The notes under the pieces: generated by a model
Seen by the model: the letters and a program-made list of their open reading frames with translations, nothing else
Told to the model about the DNA's origin: nothing
The model's database searches: none
NCBI GenBank assembly: GCA_031261455.1
Contig: JAISJP010000016.1
Span: 117,703 to 181,702 of the forward strand
DNA length: 64,000 nucleotides
Reading direction: 5' to 3'
DNA from: Propionibacteriaceae bacterium
Lineage (GTDB): Bacteria > Actinomycetota > Actinomycetes > Propionibacteriales > Propionibacteriaceae
Made by a program: the position numbers and the translations under genes
Part shown: piece after piece, positions 7,400-16,867 of the stretch
Layout of the letters: each line of letters starts with the position of its first letter
Position numbering within the stretch: the stretch's first letter is position 1

Positions 7400-8446
7400 A
7401 TGGCACTGGTCGAGTTTCGGGACGTCACCAAAGTCTTTGACGTGACACCCACGAAAGACAACCGCCGTGTCCGCACACTCACCGTCCTCGACCACGTCAA
7501 CCTCGACATTGAACAGGGCGAAATCTTCGGGCTGATCGGCTACTCCGGGGCGGGCAAGTCCACGCTGGTGCGGCTCGTCAACGCCCTCACCCCCGTGACT
7601 TCCGGCTCCATCAAGGTGGGGGACGTCGAGGTCACCACCCTGAAGGAACACGCGCTGCAGGAGCTGCGACGCGGCATCGGCATGGTGTTCCAACAGTTCA
7701 ATCTGCTGAACTCGCGCACCGTCGCGGGCAACGTGGCCTACCCGTTGGCCGTCGCTGGCGTGAAGCGCGCCGAACGCGACGCCCGGGTTGCAGAACTGCT
7801 GTCTTTCGTTGGATTGACCGACAAGGCGCACGCTTACCCGGACCAACTTTCTGGTGGACAGAAGCAGCGCGTCGGCATCGCCCGCGCCTTGGCAAACCAC
7901 CCCACGCTGTTGCTGGCTGACGAGGCCACCAGCGCCCTCGACCCCGAGACCACCCAAGAGGTGCTGGCGCTGTTGCGCCGCGTCAACGCCGAGTTTGGCA
8001 CCACCATCATCGTCATCACCCACGAGATGGAGGTCATCCGCTCCACCGCGCATCGCGTTGCCGTGTTGGACGAAGGCCGCATCGTCGAACAGGGCGAGGT
8101 CTTTGAGGTGTTCTCACGTCCGCAAAGCCCCGTGACGGCCCGATTCGTCGCTACCGTGATTGCGCCGCCTCCCTCTGGTGACGCCCTGGCCGCACTGCAC
8201 GCACAACATCCCACCGCCACGTTGGTGACGCTCCGTTTCGACGACACCGCCACTGACCAGACTCACGTCTATCGCCGCTTCTTCGACGCACAAGTGACGT
8301 TCGAACTTGTCGCAGGCGGAATCGAGGCCATCGGCGCGCACCGGTTCGCCCAGTTGACGCTCGCTCTTACCGCCGACAATCCTGACGCACTCGCTGACAT
8401 CCCTTCCCTTGTGGGTGCCGGAGTCGATGTGGAGGTGCACGCATGA
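7400..8446 (+). CDS. metN: Methionine ABC transporter ATP-binding protein MetN
   Basis: 348 residues. Walker A GYSGAGKST near residue 50, ABC signature LSGGQKQRVGIARAL near 152, Walker B LLLADEATSALDPETT near 172, and the H-loop VITHEM near 208. The C-terminal ~90 residues form a NIL-type regulatory domain (ACT-like fold), which in MetN senses internal methionine. Its stop overlaps metI by 4 bp (ATGA). N-terminal MALVEFRDVTKVF supports the start. Confidence 0.95.
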   Translation: MALVEFRDVTKVFDVTPTKDNRRVRTLTVLDHVNLDIEQGEIFGLIGYSGAGKSTLVRLVNALTPVTSGSIKVGDVEVTTLKEHALQELRRGIGMVFQQFNLLNSRTVAGNVAYPLAVAGVKRAERDARVAELLSFVGLTDKAHAYPDQLSGGQKQRVGIARALANHPTLLLADEATSALDPETTQEVLALLRRVNAEFGTTIIVITHEMEVIRSTAHRVAVLDEGRIVEQGEVFEVFSRPQSPVTARFVATVIAPPPSGDALAALHAQHPTATLVTLRFDDTATDQTHVYRRFFDAQVTFELVAGGIEAIGAHRFAQLTLALTADNPDALADIPSLVGAGVDVEVHA

Positions 8447-9132
8447 CGCAAGTTTGTGACTACTTTGGCACGCGGTTCTGCCGTCTGTACGACCGAGGCG
8501 AGGTGCTCAAGGCGTTCAGCGAGACCCTCTACATGGTGGGCATCGCGCTGGGCATCGGCGTGGTCATCGGACTGATCGTGGGTCTGGCGCTGTACACCAC
8601 CCGCAAGGGCGGCATCTACGACAATCGCGGCGTCTACTTCGTGCTCAACTTTGTGGTCAACTTTTTCCGCCCAATCCCGTTCGTCATCTTCATCGGCGCG
8701 GTGCAGCCCCTAGCCCGCTACGTCACCGGCACCGGAATCGGCAACCCCGCCATCATCTTTGGCCTGTCCATTGCGGCCGGTTTCTTCGTTTCGCGCGTTG
8801 TGGAACAGAACCTGTTCTCTGTGGACTCCGGGGTGGTCGAGGCGGCCCGTGCCGCCGGAGCGAGCCGTCCGCAAGTAGTGTTTGGGGTGCTCATCCCCGA
8901 GGCCCTCGGCCCCCTGATCCTTGGTCTGACGTTCAGTTTCGTCTCTGTGGTGGACGCCTCCGCAGTGGCCGGTGTGCTCGGCGGAGGCGGCTTAGGCAAC
9001 TTTGCCCTAAGCTACGGCTTCCGCCAGTTCGACACCTTTGTCACGTGGGCAACTGTCGCCATAATCGTGGTCCTAGTCCAGTTTGCTCAACTAACCGGCA
9101 ACTGGGCCGCCCGCAAGATCATGCGTCGATGA
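8443..9132 (+). CDS. metI: Methionine ABC transporter permease MetI
   Basis: 229 residues with five hydrophobic segments and the permease coupling motif EAARAAGASRPQVVFGVLIPEA (EAA loop) near residue 140, followed by GLTFSFVSVVDASAVAGVLGGGGLG, typical of MetI. Forms the membrane channel with MetN. It is translationally coupled to metN. The 3' end overlaps a reverse-strand proline-rich ORF by 46 bp. Confidence 0.94.
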   Translation: MTQVCDYFGTRFCRLYDRGEVLKAFSETLYMVGIALGIGVVIGLIVGLALYTTRKGGIYDNRGVYFVLNFVVNFFRPIPFVIFIGAVQPLARYVTGTGIGNPAIIFGLSIAAGFFVSRVVEQNLFSVDSGVVEAARAAGASRPQVVFGVLIPEALGPLILGLTFSFVSVVDASAVAGVLGGGGLGNFALSYGFRQFDTFVTWATVAIIVVLVQFAQLTGNWAARKIMRR

Positions 9133-9410
9133 CGCCATCGGTCAATAACATTTACCTTGATTGGTAGTTCAAGCGCAGCGATTGGCTGATTGGCTAGTTC
9201 TTCGCTAGACGACGGCGCCGAGGTGGTGCTCCCGTCCACAGGGGGCAGTTGGATGGGTCGTGGTGGTTGCAACGGAGGCACCATGTTCGTTGGCTCCTGT
9301 GGGGCAATTGGCACGCTCATCCGAACCGGAGACGGGACCTCAAGGCGTTCAACAGTTGTTGTGTCGGGGAGGTAGTTCAATGGCAGAGCTTCAGACTGCG
9401 TGCTGTTCAT
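9087..9410 (-). CDS. Hypothetical proline-rich protein downstream of ileS
   Basis: 107 residues from the ATG at 9410, which has GAGAGG 6 nt upstream; an in-frame ATG at 9437 lacks a site. The middle is rich in Pro, Ser and Thr (PPLQPPRPIQLPPVDGSTT) with no hydrophobic segment, and the end is basic (RWRHRRMILRAAQLPVS). It follows ileS on the same strand by 86 bp and overlaps the end of metI. No family recognised. It may be real, but low complexity makes the call weak. Confidence 0.4.
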   Translation of the reverse strand: MNSTQSEALPLNYLPDTTTVERLEVPSPVRMSVPIAPQEPTNMVPPLQPPRPIQLPPVDGSTTSAPSSSEELANQPIAALELPIKVNVIDRWRHRRMILRAAQLPVS

Positions 9411-9495
9411 GCTCGACCTCTCTTTCAGGGTCGCCAACGCCGCCGAGTGACCGGCAACGAGCCTCTAATCTCAGAATATCCCAATATGGGGTCGA

Positions 9496-12400
9496 TTAAG
9501 CCTTGACGATGCTAAAGACCAGCCCAATCGTCGGCTCAGTGAAACCGCCGTCTTGCTCGTCGGTAAAGTCCTCATTCACCTCGAGCGCAAGGACCTCTTC
9601 CGAGATCAATGCGACGTGTTCACGCAAGGCGGCAGTCGTCTGCTCGTTGGTGGATGACCAGGTGAGCTGGATACGGTCGCTAACGTCTAGGCCTGAGGTC
9701 TTGCGGGCCTCCTGCACCACACGGATGACTTCGCGGGCGATTCCGGCGCTGACAAGCTCGGGCGTCAGCTCTAGGTCCAGCGCGATGGTTTCACCGGCGT
9801 CACCAAGTACGCTCCAGCCTTCGCGGGGGCGTTCCGTGATGATGACGTCGTCCGGGCCTAGCTCGACGTTGCCAAGTCCCTCGACCTCGACACTCGCGGT
9901 TCCCTCAGCCGCCAACTCGGACGCAAGCCTGGCCGCGACGTGCGTGATCGCCTCGGCAACCTGTGGGGTCTGCTGGCCGAATCTGCGCCCTAGGCTGCGG
10001 AAGTTGCCTTTGGCTGCAAAGTCGATCAGGTCGCCGGCCGAGTCGAACGGCGCCAGTTCGCCGATGTTGAGTTCTGCACACACCTCGGCTCGCAGTTCGT
10101 CGATCAGTCGCTCGAAACTCGACCTGGCGATCAGCGCGCGCTTAAGCGGCTGGCGGGTCTTCGTCTTGGCATCGGCGCGGGCCGCGCGACCCAGCTCGAC
10201 CAGACTGCGGGTCAGCTTCATCGCGTCGTTCAGGTGGGTGTCGATCAGCGTTTCGTCGTACGTGGGCCACGACGCGAGGTGCACCGACTCAGGTGCAGTC
10301 GGGTCTGTGGCGACGAATAGGTCTTGCCACACCTGCTCGGTGATGAATGGGACGATGGGTGCCATCAGCTTGGTCAGCGTCTCCAGTGACTCGTGCAGCG
10401 TGAGCAGCGCCCCCGGCTCGCCGTTCCAGAAGCGACGGCGCGAGCGACGCACGTACCAGTTGGACAGGTCGTCAACGAAAGCGCTAATCAACTGGCCATA
10501 GCGCTGGGTGTCGAACGCCTCAAGCGCCTCGGTCACGTCGCGCACCAGTGCCTGCGTTGCGCTCACCAGCCAGCGGTCCAGGACGTGACGCTTGACTACC
10601 GGAAGCACGCCGTCCGAGGCTGCGGACTGCGGGCCGTCGCCCACGTAAGTCTCGAATCGCTTCCGCAGCCGCGCCGAAACCTGCTCCTCAATGGACTGTG
10701 CCGCCCCACTGCCCGTCTTCGCGTCACTGGCGTCACCCAACGGATCCACCGGGCTCCAATTGTTGGCGCGGGCATAGAGCGCGTGGAAGCTGACCGTGTT
10801 CCAGTAGGTAAGCAACACCTTGCGGACCACCTCTTGCAGCGTGGTGTCGCCGACGCGGCGGGCAGCCCAAGGGGACCCAGCACAGGCCATGAACCAGCGC
10901 ACCGCGTCCGCGCCGTGAGTCTCCAGCAGGGGGATAGGCAGCACAATGTTGCCTAGGTGTTTGCTCATCTTGCGTCCGTCCTCGGCCAAGATGTGGCCGA
11001 GGCAGAGCACGTTTGCGTATGAGTTCTTGTCGAACACCAGCGTGGAGACGGCCATCAGGGTGTAGAACCAGCCGCGCGTCTGGTCGGTGGCCTCGCAGAT
11101 GAAGTCGGCCGGGAAGTGCTTCTCGAAGCGCTCCACGCTGCCTTCAGCCCACGGATAGCCCCACTGCGCAAACGGCATGGAGCCGGAGTCGAACCAGGCG
11201 TCAATCACCTCGGGGACGCGACGGTAGGTGCCCTCCTCGCCGGGCAGCGTGAACGTCACGTCGTCCACGAAGGGACGGTGCGGGTCCATGGTGGCGATGT
11301 CGGGATTGCCTGCTAGGGCCGCCAGTTCGGCACGAGAACCAACACAAAATACCTTCTTGGGGTCGATATCGTTGCGCCAGACGGGCAGAGGCGTGCCCCA
11401 GTAACGGCTGCGGGACAACGCCCAGTCGATGTTGTTGTTCAGCCAGTCACCGTAGCGTCCCCACTTGATCGAGTCGGGGAACCAGTTGGTGGCCTCGTTT
11501 TCGCGCAGCAGCTCGGCCTTGCGCTGAGTGGTGCGGATGTACCAACTCGGTTGCGCGTAGTAGATCAGCGGGGAGTGGCAGCGCCAGCAGAACGGGTAGG
11601 GATGCTCGTAAGGCAACAGCTTGAAAAGGAGTCCGCGTTCTTTCAGGTCCGCCACCAGCGCGTTGTCGGCGGTCTTGAAGAACACGCCTCCCACAAGGGG
11701 AATCCACTCCTCGAACGTGCCATCCTTGCGAATCGGGTTGACCACCGGCAACCCGTGAGCGCGGCCAACCGCCATGTCCTCGGCACCGAAGGCCGGAGCC
11801 TGATGCACCAAGCCGGAGCCGTCCTCGGTGGTGACGTAGTCCGCGAGCAGCACATAGTTGGCGGGCTTGTCGAACTTGATCCAGGTAAACGGACGCTGAT
11901 ACGTCCAGCCCTTCATCTGCTCGCCCTTGATGCTGGCAATGACCGTCCAGACTAGGGTGTCTTCGGATTGGGTGCCGCCGGATTGTGCCGCAGCTTCCGC
12001 CGCGGAACTCTCGCCGCTCCTTGAGGCCTTGTCACCCTTGCCGGATTGCCCGCCCTTGTCGTCACCCTCAGTCCCCCCGAAGAGCTTGCCGAACAGTGGC
12101 TCGGCGACAACCAGGCGCTCAGAACCGTTGCTGACAAGCAGATACGTCACTTCAGGGTGCACGGCCACAGCAGTGTTAGACACTAGCGTCCAGGGTGTCG
12201 TCGTCCACACCAGCAGGCTGGCGTTGTCGCCCACCCAAGGACCGGACGTGAGCGGCATCCGCACGAACACGGAGGGGTCCTTGATGTCCTCATAACCTTG
12301 GCTGACCTCGTGATCGCTCAGCGCGGTCTCGTCGTGCGGGCAGTAGGGGGTGACGCGGTAGTCCTCGACCAATAAGCCCTTGTCAAAGATGGTTTTCAGT

Positions 12401-12897
12401 GCCCACCACTCGGAGTCGATGTATTCGGGTGCAAGTGTCCAGTAGGCGTCATCCATGTCCACCCAGTAGCCCATGCGGGTGGTCAGTTCAGTGAACTTGT
12501 CGACGTTGCGGCTCACCGACTCGCGGCAGTGCTCGTTGAACGCGGCGACGCCGAACTCCTCGATCTGGTTCTTGCTTTCGATGCCCAACTCGGCCTCGAC
12601 GGCTAACTCCACCGGCAGTCCATGGCAGTCCCACCCGGCCTTGCGGTCCACGCGGAACCCGTTCATGGTCTTGTAGCGCGGGAACAGATCCTTGAACACC
12701 CGCGCCTCAATGTGGTGCGTGCCCGGCTGTCCATTCGCCGTCGGCGGACCCTCGTAGAACGTCCAGGTCTTGCCCTCAGCCGTGGCCGCCAACGTCTTGC
12801 CAAAGATGTCGTGGCTGTCCCAGAAATCGATGACCGTATGGTCAAGCTCAGGCAGCTTAACCGCCGCCGGTACCGGGTTATACATCGGGGTGCTCAT
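9496..12897 (-). CDS. ileS: Isoleucyl-tRNA synthetase
   Basis: 1133 residues, the long form found in actinobacteria and eukaryotes. Charges tRNA-Ile. The HIGH-region reads GPPTANGQPGTHHIEARV near residue 52-68, a WDCHGLPVE signature follows, and the KMSKS loop is KMSKHLGN near residue 642. The CP1 editing domain is interrupted at ~275-314 by a Gly/Ser/Lys/Ala-rich stretch (GDDKGGQSGKGDKASRSGES), likely a disordered insert. Expression is probably controlled by the T-box leader upstream. Anticodon-binding domain follows residue ~760. Start ATG directly follows the leader. Confidence 0.96.
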   Translation of the reverse strand: MSTPMYNPVPAAVKLPELDHTVIDFWDSHDIFGKTLAATAEGKTWTFYEGPPTANGQPGTHHIEARVFKDLFPRYKTMNGFRVDRKAGWDCHGLPVELAVEAELGIESKNQIEEFGVAAFNEHCRESVSRNVDKFTELTTRMGYWVDMDDAYWTLAPEYIDSEWWALKTIFDKGLLVEDYRVTPYCPHDETALSDHEVSQGYEDIKDPSVFVRMPLTSGPWVGDNASLLVWTTTPWTLVSNTAVAVHPEVTYLLVSNGSERLVVAEPLFGKLFGGTEGDDKGGQSGKGDKASRSGESSAAEAAAQSGGTQSEDTLVWTVIASIKGEQMKGWTYQRPFTWIKFDKPANYVLLADYVTTEDGSGLVHQAPAFGAEDMAVGRAHGLPVVNPIRKDGTFEEWIPLVGGVFFKTADNALVADLKERGLLFKLLPYEHPYPFCWRCHSPLIYYAQPSWYIRTTQRKAELLRENEATNWFPDSIKWGRYGDWLNNNIDWALSRSRYWGTPLPVWRNDIDPKKVFCVGSRAELAALAGNPDIATMDPHRPFVDDVTFTLPGEEGTYRRVPEVIDAWFDSGSMPFAQWGYPWAEGSVERFEKHFPADFICEATDQTRGWFYTLMAVSTLVFDKNSYANVLCLGHILAEDGRKMSKHLGNIVLPIPLLETHGADAVRWFMACAGSPWAARRVGDTTLQEVVRKVLLTYWNTVSFHALYARANNWSPVDPLGDASDAKTGSGAAQSIEEQVSARLRKRFETYVGDGPQSAASDGVLPVVKRHVLDRWLVSATQALVRDVTEALEAFDTQRYGQLISAFVDDLSNWYVRRSRRRFWNGEPGALLTLHESLETLTKLMAPIVPFITEQVWQDLFVATDPTAPESVHLASWPTYDETLIDTHLNDAMKLTRSLVELGRAARADAKTKTRQPLKRALIARSSFERLIDELRAEVCAELNIGELAPFDSAGDLIDFAAKGNFRSLGRRFGQQTPQVAEAITHVAARLASELAAEGTASVEVEGLGNVELGPDDVIITERPREGWSVLGDAGETIALDLELTPELVSAGIAREVIRVVQEARKTSGLDVSDRIQLTWSSTNEQTTAALREHVALISEEVLALEVNEDFTDEQDGGFTEPTIGLVFSIVKA

Positions 12898-12904
12898 CGT
12901 CTAA

Positions 12905-13215
12905 CGCTCGTTTCGTCTCTTCGTAGCAGGGTCATTCTCTTGCACACGAAGGGACGAGCCTCACCGCCAACGCCCGCGCGCACTTGCGCGAGCCATCAGC
13001 GTGGCACCCGCGGTACCACCCCTCTTAGGCTTGTGCGCTCCGCTCCCGCACCACCACGCTCAACGCGACGGTTCGAAGCAGCGCACAGGCCCCACTCAAC
13101 TGTCGTCCCCACCGCCGGTTCTAATAGGCTGCACCCGATGCACTCGGGCCCAACCGTTCTTCCGGCAACTCCAGGGTGATAACCCCATCATCGCCTCGTA
13201 AGGAACGAAACTCGA
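12905..13215 (-). promoter_or_regulatory. T-box leader of ileS (translational type)
   Basis: On the reverse strand, Stem I carries TTATCACCC with specifier codon ATC (13178-13180) for isoleucine, followed by GGAGTTGCCGGAAGAACGG, the conserved actinobacterial Stem I region. The T-box core GGGTGGTACCGCGG (13009-13024) then pairs within GGGTGCCACGC. A further hairpin with TCGTCcCTTCGT and ACGAAGaGACGA arms precedes the start, with no T-run, which fits control at translation rather than termination. Uncharged tRNA-Ile would turn synthesis on. Boundaries are approximate. Confidence 0.88.
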
Positions 13216-13276
13216 TCTTACCAGACGCACATCTACGTCTCGGAAATCTCAGCCAAGGGTTTGCGAGATGACCGAG

Positions 13277-13345
13277 GGTACAAAACGACCATCAAAGATG
13301 GTACAGAACGACCATTTTTTTGGGTACAGAACAACCATTTGTTGG
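13277..13345. repeat. Three perfect-period 23-bp direct repeats (locus C, orphan)
   Basis: Units at 13277-13299, 13300-13322 and 13323-13345 each begin GGTACARAACRACCAT and differ mainly in the last seven bases. They lie between the T-box and the 3' end of the MFS gene, with no ATPase gene beside them, unlike the copies at 477 and 54259. Adjacent units without spacers exclude CRISPR. Confidence 0.85.
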
Positions 13346-13386
13346 GAGCGGACGCGACTGAGCTAGAAAGCAGCGTCCCCAACTAC

Positions 13387-14718
13387 TCACTTCTCGCGAC
13401 TGGTGAAGGCGAAGAACGCGGACTCGACGGCTAGGGCGCCGGCTAGTCCTAGGTAGATGGGCAGGGAGAAGCCTTCCAGGGGGGCGAAGAGGGCAGCGAC
13501 TAGGGCACCGGCGACGAGCATGTTGTTGTTGATGATGTCGTAGAGCATGAAGACGCGGCCACGGTAGGCGTCGGCGATGTGGGTCTGAGTGTAGGTGTCG
13601 GTGTACACCTTGATGGACTGGAAGCAGACGCCCAACAGGAACGACGCCGCCACGAGGGTGGGGCGGGTGAAAATCGAGCCGGGAAGCACCTGGAAGACCG
13701 CGGCAGCGGCGAGCATGATCGTCATGCCTAGGCGGACGCCAAAGTGGCGGGCGACAATAGGGGCGGCAACGCTGGACAGGGCGTAGCCGATGCCGGATGC
13801 GATGAACCAGACGCCCATGTCGGCGATGGCACCGTTGACGTCGGCGGTGGCGTGGAAGTAGTTGCGATAGGTCAGGATGGTGGTGGTCATCAGCAAGCCA
13901 TAGGCGGCACGCTCCACGGCGATTGCGCCCAAACCCTGCATGACTAGGGGTTTTCGTCCCAAATACTTCAGGGCATCGACCAGGCCGACCCACGCGTTGC
14001 CCAGCGACTCGGCGTTGGACATCTCGTCGGGGGTTGGCCCCAGCTCGTAGCGACGGATGCGCATCATGAGCAGTGCGGCGAGGGCAAACACCACGGCACC
14101 GATCATAAAGATGATGGAGTCGGCAACGTTGATTCCCAGCGAGTCGGACAGGAACACCCGCACCGCACCGGCACCGATACCCGCCACCACAAGTCCAAGC
14201 GGGCCCAAAATCGGGATGATGGACGATGCCTCTAGGTACTCGTCATCCTTGACGGTGAGCGGCATTCCGGCCGCCAGTCCAGCCAACACAAACCGGTTGA
14301 GGCTCAGCGTCACCAACAGCAGGCCGTAGATGATCACGTCGATGGCAGTGTCCCCAGCGTCATTGTTCCAGACGCAAACGGCTATGACTACGCACAACAG
14401 TGCACGCAGGCAGTCAACAAACACCGAGATTCGTTGCCGGGGCCAGCGGTCCAGCAGGGTCGAGACGAATGGCCCGACGAACGAGAACGGCAGGTATTGC
14501 ACCGCCAGCACGCCCGCGATCGCCCAAGCGTTCGGTTGGTGTTGGGGGCTGAACAGCGCGTAGGCGAGCATGCCAACCTGCACCAGGCCGTCCCCAGTCT
14601 GGTTGGCGATGCGCACCTCCAGCAACTGCCGAAACGTGTCCCGGCGCAGCAGCGTGCCTAGCGTCGTAGCAAATGCACTCACTGGCCCGGTGTCCCCCGC
14701 ATGTAATTTGCCGCTCAA
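13387..14718 (-). CDS. MFS transporter
   Basis: 443 residues with about 12 hydrophobic segments, for example AWAIAGVLAVQYLPFSFVGPFV, DVIIYGLLLVTLSLNRFVLAGL and LVAASFLLGVCFQ. The loop LDRWPRQRISVFVDCLRAL after segment 2 fits the conserved MFS loop (DRxxRR-like). A long cytoplasmic loop (RIRRYELGPTPDEMSNAES) separates the halves. The sequence type resembles drug/antibiotic efflux members of the MFS_1/MFS_3 group; the substrate cannot be told. The neighbours give no hint. Confidence 0.85.
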   Translation of the reverse strand: MSGKLHAGDTGPVSAFATTLGTLLRRDTFRQLLEVRIANQTGDGLVQVGMLAYALFSPQHQPNAWAIAGVLAVQYLPFSFVGPFVSTLLDRWPRQRISVFVDCLRALLCVVIAVCVWNNDAGDTAIDVIIYGLLLVTLSLNRFVLAGLAAGMPLTVKDDEYLEASSIIPILGPLGLVVAGIGAGAVRVFLSDSLGINVADSIIFMIGAVVFALAALLMMRIRRYELGPTPDEMSNAESLGNAWVGLVDALKYLGRKPLVMQGLGAIAVERAAYGLLMTTTILTYRNYFHATADVNGAIADMGVWFIASGIGYALSSVAAPIVARHFGVRLGMTIMLAAAAVFQVLPGSIFTRPTLVAASFLLGVCFQSIKVYTDTYTQTHIADAYRGRVFMLYDIINNNMLVAGALVAALFAPLEGFSLPIYLGLAGALAVESAFFAFTSREK

Positions 14719-14851
14719 AAAGTGCGACTCCGAGCAGTTTACTGTGTGTGCGGGCCATCAAGCTATGCGTCAACCATGAATCGACCCTCGGCACCGCGTG
14801 TGTTGCCCATATTTGCCCCCAGATAACCCCCGCAACAGGTAAGATAGGGAT

Positions 14852-14980
14852 ATGAAGAAGATCATTCTGCTAATTGCCGCCGCCTTCGTCGCATTGATTG
14901 CGCTGTCGGCTGTCCGCGCCAAGCTCGACGCCGACGCCGAAGCCAAGCTGTGGGCTGAGGCCACAGACTCCGTCCTGTAA
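14852..14980 (+). CDS. DLW-39 family micro-protein
   Basis: 42 residues: MKKIILLIAAAFVALIALSAVRAKLDADAEAKLWAEATDSVL. A single N-terminal membrane segment is followed by an acidic tail with LWAEATD, matching the actinobacterial DLW-39 micro-protein family (signature D/K-L-W-x-E-A-T-D). Function unknown. Nearest upstream purines AGGGAT support the start. It is followed at 15035 by a hairpin, so it is probably a single transcription unit. Confidence 0.75.
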   Translation: MKKIILLIAAAFVALIALSAVRAKLDADAEAKLWAEATDSVL

Positions 14981-15034
14981 CGTCCCGAGTCTTCTCCCCC
15001 GAGAAGCCACACAACCCCATACTTCCCCAATTGC

Positions 15035-15076
15035 AGCGCCACCGCGTGCGAATCATCGTGCGTGGTGGCGCTGTTT
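15035..15076 (+). terminator. Hairpin terminator after the DLW-39 gene
   Basis: AGCGCCACC (15035-15043) pairs with GGTGGCGCT (15064-15072), followed by GTTTGCGTT. The T-run is short. It also lies after the convergent mannosyltransferase gene (ends 15145) and could serve both. Confidence 0.6.
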
Positions 15077-15144
15077 GCGTTAGATGGTGCACATGATACG
15101 TCCATCCATAGCTTGGCGTGACTCGACAGCCGACAGAACACCCG

Positions 15145-16821
15145 CTAGATCCAGGTGCGGAACCACATGCGCATCTGCCACTGCCAGTGGGTTAGCAGTT
15201 GGTCGCTGGCTACGGGGAAGATGAAGATGAAGTTGAGGACCACCAGCAGGACTAGACCCCCGGCGATGATAGCGCGGCGTCTACGAACGGGAGGTGGAGC
15301 GTCGGCAGGGCCGAGGATCTTGCCGGTACACATTGCCAGCACGGTGGCGGTGAAGGGGATCAGCATGATGGCGTAGAAGTAGAACAGGGGACGGTCGGCG
15401 TTGGGGAACCAACCCAGCCAGACGGCACCGGCGGCGGCCAGCGGCAGGGCGAAGCGCCAGTCGCGACCGAAGAGCCAGAAGACTAGGCCCGCGACGACAG
15501 CGATGGCGGCCATCCACCACAACGCTGGGGTGCCCATGCCGGTTATGACGCGCAGACAGTAGCTGCCCGCGTCAGCGTCGCAGCCGTCAACTCCGGGCTG
15601 AATGTTGCTGTCCACATGGATGCCGATGACGCGTCCCATGAAAATCCACTGCCACGGAGTTGCCGAGTAGGGGTGCGTGGCGGCGGCCATGTAGTCGCCA
15701 ACGTGGAAGTCCCAGATGGCGACGTGGTAGTGCCAAAGACTCGCCAGCGCGTTGCCAAACGAGCGCACCGACGTGGTGTCCTGATTGGTGAGTGCCCACT
15801 GCCGATCCCAGCCACCGGCGGTGACGAACCAAGACGTCCAAGTGGCAAGGTACGAACCGATGGCGACGATGACAAGGTAAAAGAACGCCAGCGGTCCGTC
15901 AACAAAGAGGCTGCGCCAACTCTCGGAGCGCGCCCCGGCGGTGCGTCGGGACCGCCAGTCCATCACAATGGAGAACAGTCCCATCGCAGCCAACATATAC
16001 ATGGTGTTCCACTTGACGCCACAACTGAGACCAAAAAAGACCCCAGCCAGCAGACGGTACGGTCGCCACAGCAACAGCGGACCGTAGTGACCGTCAAGGT
16101 TGCTCATGCCGTGAGCTTCAAGATAGTCGGCAAGTTTGTTTCTGAACCAGTCCCGGTCGCGCGCCACGAACGCCACAGCGATGACGGCCAGCGGGGCCTG
16201 AAACCCGTCCAGCAGCGCGATTCGGGACAGCATGAAAGACAGCCCGTCACACACGATGAACAGCCCAGCGATGGCACCCACAAGAGTGGACCGGGACAGC
16301 CGACGGGCCATCCGCGTGGTGGCCCCCACCAGCAGCACGCCGAAGATCACAGCCATGAAGCGCCAGCCGTAGGAGTTCATGCCGAACATCCACTCGCCTG
16401 CCGCAATCAGCCACTTGCCCAACATGGGGTGAACGACGAAGTCAGCGGTCTGTTCCCACACATCCGTGTTGCCTTCGAGGATCATGTCGTTGGCCCCATC
16501 GGGCCAGTTGCGTGCGTAGCCGAAGTGCAGCACGCTCCACGCCTCTTTGGCGTAGTAGGTCTCGTCGAAGATGATCTCTTTGGGTTGCGCCAAGTTGGGC
16601 AGACGGGTGGCGAGTGCAAGCAGCATCAAACCCAGCGTGACAAGCCAACTCAATGGCTCATCGGCACGCAGTGGCAGGTCGTCACGTAGGCGATAGATGG
16701 TGGAAAACCTGGAGGCTTTCACCCCGTCCGGGCCGTCCACATCGCTCGGCAACGGTTTGGGCGTGAAGAACCGCACCAGCGCGTTTGGCTGGCGCTCCTG
16801 TCTCTCCGTCGCCTCGCTCAT
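15145..16821 (-). CDS. pmt: Protein O-mannosyltransferase (Pmt, GT39)
   Basis: About 558 residues from the ATG at 16821 (in-frame ATG at 16830; the longer frame to 16905 would overlap the divergent gene and is unlikely). Roughly ten membrane segments. The first extracytoplasmic loop contains FDETYYAKEAWSVL, with the Asp-Glu pair that is catalytic in PMTs, followed by VHPMLGKWLIAAGEWMFG and SYGWRFMAVIFG. Transfers mannose from polyprenyl-phosphate mannose to Ser/Thr of exported proteins. In actinobacteria it is often divergent from rsmI, exactly as here. Confidence 0.92.
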   Translation of the reverse strand: MSEATERQERQPNALVRFFTPKPLPSDVDGPDGVKASRFSTIYRLRDDLPLRADEPLSWLVTLGLMLLALATRLPNLAQPKEIIFDETYYAKEAWSVLHFGYARNWPDGANDMILEGNTDVWEQTADFVVHPMLGKWLIAAGEWMFGMNSYGWRFMAVIFGVLLVGATTRMARRLSRSTLVGAIAGLFIVCDGLSFMLSRIALLDGFQAPLAVIAVAFVARDRDWFRNKLADYLEAHGMSNLDGHYGPLLLWRPYRLLAGVFFGLSCGVKWNTMYMLAAMGLFSIVMDWRSRRTAGARSESWRSLFVDGPLAFFYLVIVAIGSYLATWTSWFVTAGGWDRQWALTNQDTTSVRSFGNALASLWHYHVAIWDFHVGDYMAAATHPYSATPWQWIFMGRVIGIHVDSNIQPGVDGCDADAGSYCLRVITGMGTPALWWMAAIAVVAGLVFWLFGRDWRFALPLAAAGAVWLGWFPNADRPLFYFYAIMLIPFTATVLAMCTGKILGPADAPPPVRRRRAIIAGGLVLLVVLNFIFIFPVASDQLLTHWQWQMRMWFRTWI

Positions 16822-16867
16822 TGGCAACATTCTACGGTTTGAGCGCCCAACAAGGCACAATGGAGAC

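Noticed and set aside
13277..13345. Possible CRISPR array
   Set aside because: Units are contiguous 23-bp tandem repeats without spacers and no cas genes are near.
15616..16689. 357-codon forward open frame
   Set aside because: Lies wholly within pmt on the other strand; composition fits a shadow of high-GC coding sequence and no family matches.
16697..16867. N-terminal extension of RsmI
   Set aside because: Runs antisense through the start of pmt; the GTG at 16868 has a ribosome site and begins the conserved LILAGTPIGD.
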